The notes below the pieces were generated by a model. That model did no database searches, was not told where the DNA came from, and saw only the letters and a list, made by a program, of their open reading frames with translations. The position numbers and the translations under genes were made by a program. DNA of 64,000 nucleotides from Congeria kusceri. Its lineage: Eukaryota; Mollusca; Bivalvia; Myida; Dreissenidae. Location: the NCBI GenBank assembly GCA_027627225.1, contig CM051025.1, positions 50,528,181-50,592,180 of the forward strand. Direction: 5' to 3'. Each line of letters opens with the position of its first letter. Position 1 is the stretch's first letter. Below, piece by piece: positions 61,863 through 64,000 of the stretch.

Positions 61863-64000
61863 TTTGATGTGTCATTTAATCAGTACACACACTCATGTAC
61901 GTAGTGGAAACGGATTCAACTCTTGACAATGAAATGAAAAAAAATGTATTTTAACGTTCGATTACTCTTCACAGCATGTATCAAAATTCGCTGTTATCAC
62001 AGTTGTGTAGTATCCTCTTCTACTCACGACATAATCATTTTATATCAGCATGTTCCGTTCCGTTAGTATATTCAAAATTAAGTGCACACATCGCCGTGCT
62101 ATCAGAGACGGAATTCTTAGTTTCACGTTTCCATATTAAGCATATAGCATATAGGAAAAAATATCCTACACTTTAGCCAAGGCAACCGTGTGATTTGCAA
62201 CCCATGGGTGTTACACCATAATGCGGCATTTTCCAAAGAAGCGTACTTGATCTATCTCACCGTAGTAAGGAATCATGTAAAACATTTGAATCCAGACAGT
62301 GATCATCACCAAGTGTTCACTGGCCCATTTTTTCAACATTCCCGGTAAATGTCATGCAAACCCGTTCATAACTGTTTGTGTTGGTAACAAATATACAAAC
62401 CAACGCGGACAACAACATAACCTTTTGGCGGAGGTAATAAGCGTTACTTGTAGCTTAGATAATCAGCAAAGGTAAAGACGTAATTATTGAAAAAAACAAC
62501 ATTATATGAAAACGTTTGATATGTGTTGTTGTTTGGTCATAAATTAGGCACTTGATAAACATCAATGGCGACGGTGCATAGAAATGATACTACCTGTCAA
62601 CAACATGTTCCACTAACAGTATTATTTCTTCTTTAGACGAGTAGTGACAGAAATATTTCCCATCCTATTGGCAATAGTAAACTAGTCAATCAAAAGTAGC
62701 CGCCGTACGAATGTTATGTAAAAGAATGTAATCGATGTCAAAAAGAGGGAACAGAAAGCGCGTAATTAGGAAAAAAAATCACTCAATCAATAAAACATAG
62801 CTTAGATTGTTCTGATTCATGAAATAATTTACACACCCAATCATTTTCTATTAACATGTGTGCGTCCAATTTGATACTAAGTCAGCTAGCTCTATTAAGC
62901 AATGTGTAAGCGAAATTAAATCATAAAAAGTAATCTTGCAGCTGTGCTTAAAGATATTTGTCACCACAGGACTGAGTTTTGATCATCATTATTTAAAGTG
63001 TGACATTGCAATCACATTCACATGTCACGTAGAGCAGATTGCCAGCATCTCCTGATACAATAATTTTTATTATTGCATATTGTTCATTTAGTGTTCTCGC
63101 TATGAAGTAAGACCATGCTGTTGCCACAGGCTTCAAATTAAATTTATGAGGCAGAAGGCTAACGGGTCATCGTGAATCGTGAGGAATTCTCTGTCTTTAT
63201 CCTTTGTAGTAAAACAGCTAAGTATACTTAATAATAAATGAAATATAAAAAAAGCATGTAGTCACATGTCAGACAGAGAAAACACATTACAAATAATTAC
63301 TGTGTACGCGTTATATATCTGTGTTCTACGGACAAAACCAATCGTTATGCAAACATTTGGCATTAAACACATTTGTTTGTATATATTATTTACACTTAAT
63401 ATATATTTAAATACAACGGTGTACTCAGTGTAATGTGAATTAACATAAAACACTAAAATATCTATTTTTACTTTATAAAAAGAGTCTATACTGATTGCAA
63501 TTGTATATAGAAATAAAGTTTAACAGTGTTTGTATGTCAAACCTGTTTAGCACACGACTTTCAAAACAATATCATTGAGTTATTGTCAATGGAAAATTAT
63601 GAATACCATCAATCAATTTCTAGAACAATATGAAATCGTTGATGTTAGCGATGTGAAAATTATGTTATGTTCAGACTATGGTGTTCAAAATAAATATTTG
63701 AAATGTTTGTTCTAATTATGCTAACATAAACACTGAATTTTGCATTTGTTTTGCAATGTTCTGTAATTAAATAATCGTTCTGCATTTTACCTTTCAACAA
63801 ATTGTGGAGTTCAACTGATACTCAGCTCTAAAACAAATACCTTTAATCTAAATTATAAATGTCATTGGTCTTCAACAATTAAAACGGATGACTGTCTGTT
63901 GATTCCCTTATATAGATCGGTGTATTGACTTGCACGTAATTGCGAAATCAAAAACGAAAAGGAACGATGTCATTGGAAACCGATATCAACATTGATTGTA
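61863..64000. repeat. Segmental duplication, right copy of 1-2140
   Basis: Starts 'tttgatgtgtcatttaatca' exactly as base 1 and runs to the window end. Differences are scattered substitutions, a few 1-2 bp indels and the absence of the 112 bp at 1491-1602. The copy continues beyond the window, so its full length is unknown. No gene is supported. Confidence 0.95.

Overview
This window looks like a gene-poor, AT-rich stretch of animal nuclear DNA, most likely from a bivalve mollusc. It holds one clear intact protein gene, a single-exon rhodopsin-class GPCR, and one close paralogue with a truncated tail. The rest is long intergenic DNA with short-period satellites, TIR/MITE-type elements, tRNA-derived SINEs and a 5'-truncated LINE. 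The mollusc assignment rests on the GPCR type (TM7 of the N-x-L-N-F-L-L-Y form, short helix 8 G-T-K-F-R-R-E) and on repeats I associate with bivalve genomes: a Tc1/mariner-like MITE with a GC-rich palindrome and a TIR element carrying a tRNA-like box. The species is not determined; a dreissenid is only a guess from memory of the MITE.

Layout. (1) 1-10.2 kb: a diverged duplication unit (called alpha), with an 'acgat'-rich TIR element at 4.0-4.8 kb and a MITE at 9.6 kb. (2) 10.4-13.1 kb: a second, diverged copy of the start of alpha followed by an inverted copy of its tail. (3) 13.17-14.43 kb: an 18 x 70 bp satellite. (4) 15.4-29.6 kb: GPCR unit 1, with the intact receptor at 24541-25836. (5) 30.8-45.8 kb: GPCR unit 2, a tandem duplicate of unit 1, with the truncated receptor at 40055-41095 and a LINE fragment at 33.8-34.4 kb. 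(6) 46.1-61.0 kb: a second alpha-like unit (beta), which contains a near-identical 1722 bp tandem triplication and a 4.4 kb TIR-bounded insertion full of a 24 bp minisatellite. (7) 61.86-64.0 kb: a very similar copy (I estimate about 97%) of bases 1-2140.

The paralogous units act as an internal control. Several insertions (TIR/tRNA-like element, foldback element, 4.4 kb element, 'acgat' element, LINE) have a matching empty or shorter site in the other copy, so they can be placed after the duplications. The two receptors share a 349 bp stretch with no differences inside otherwise diverged sequence, which points to gene conversion. I see no operons, CRISPR arrays, rRNA genes or convincing functional tRNA genes. 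I found no clear novel multi-gene system here; what is unusual is the duplication history and the satellite-filled transposon.
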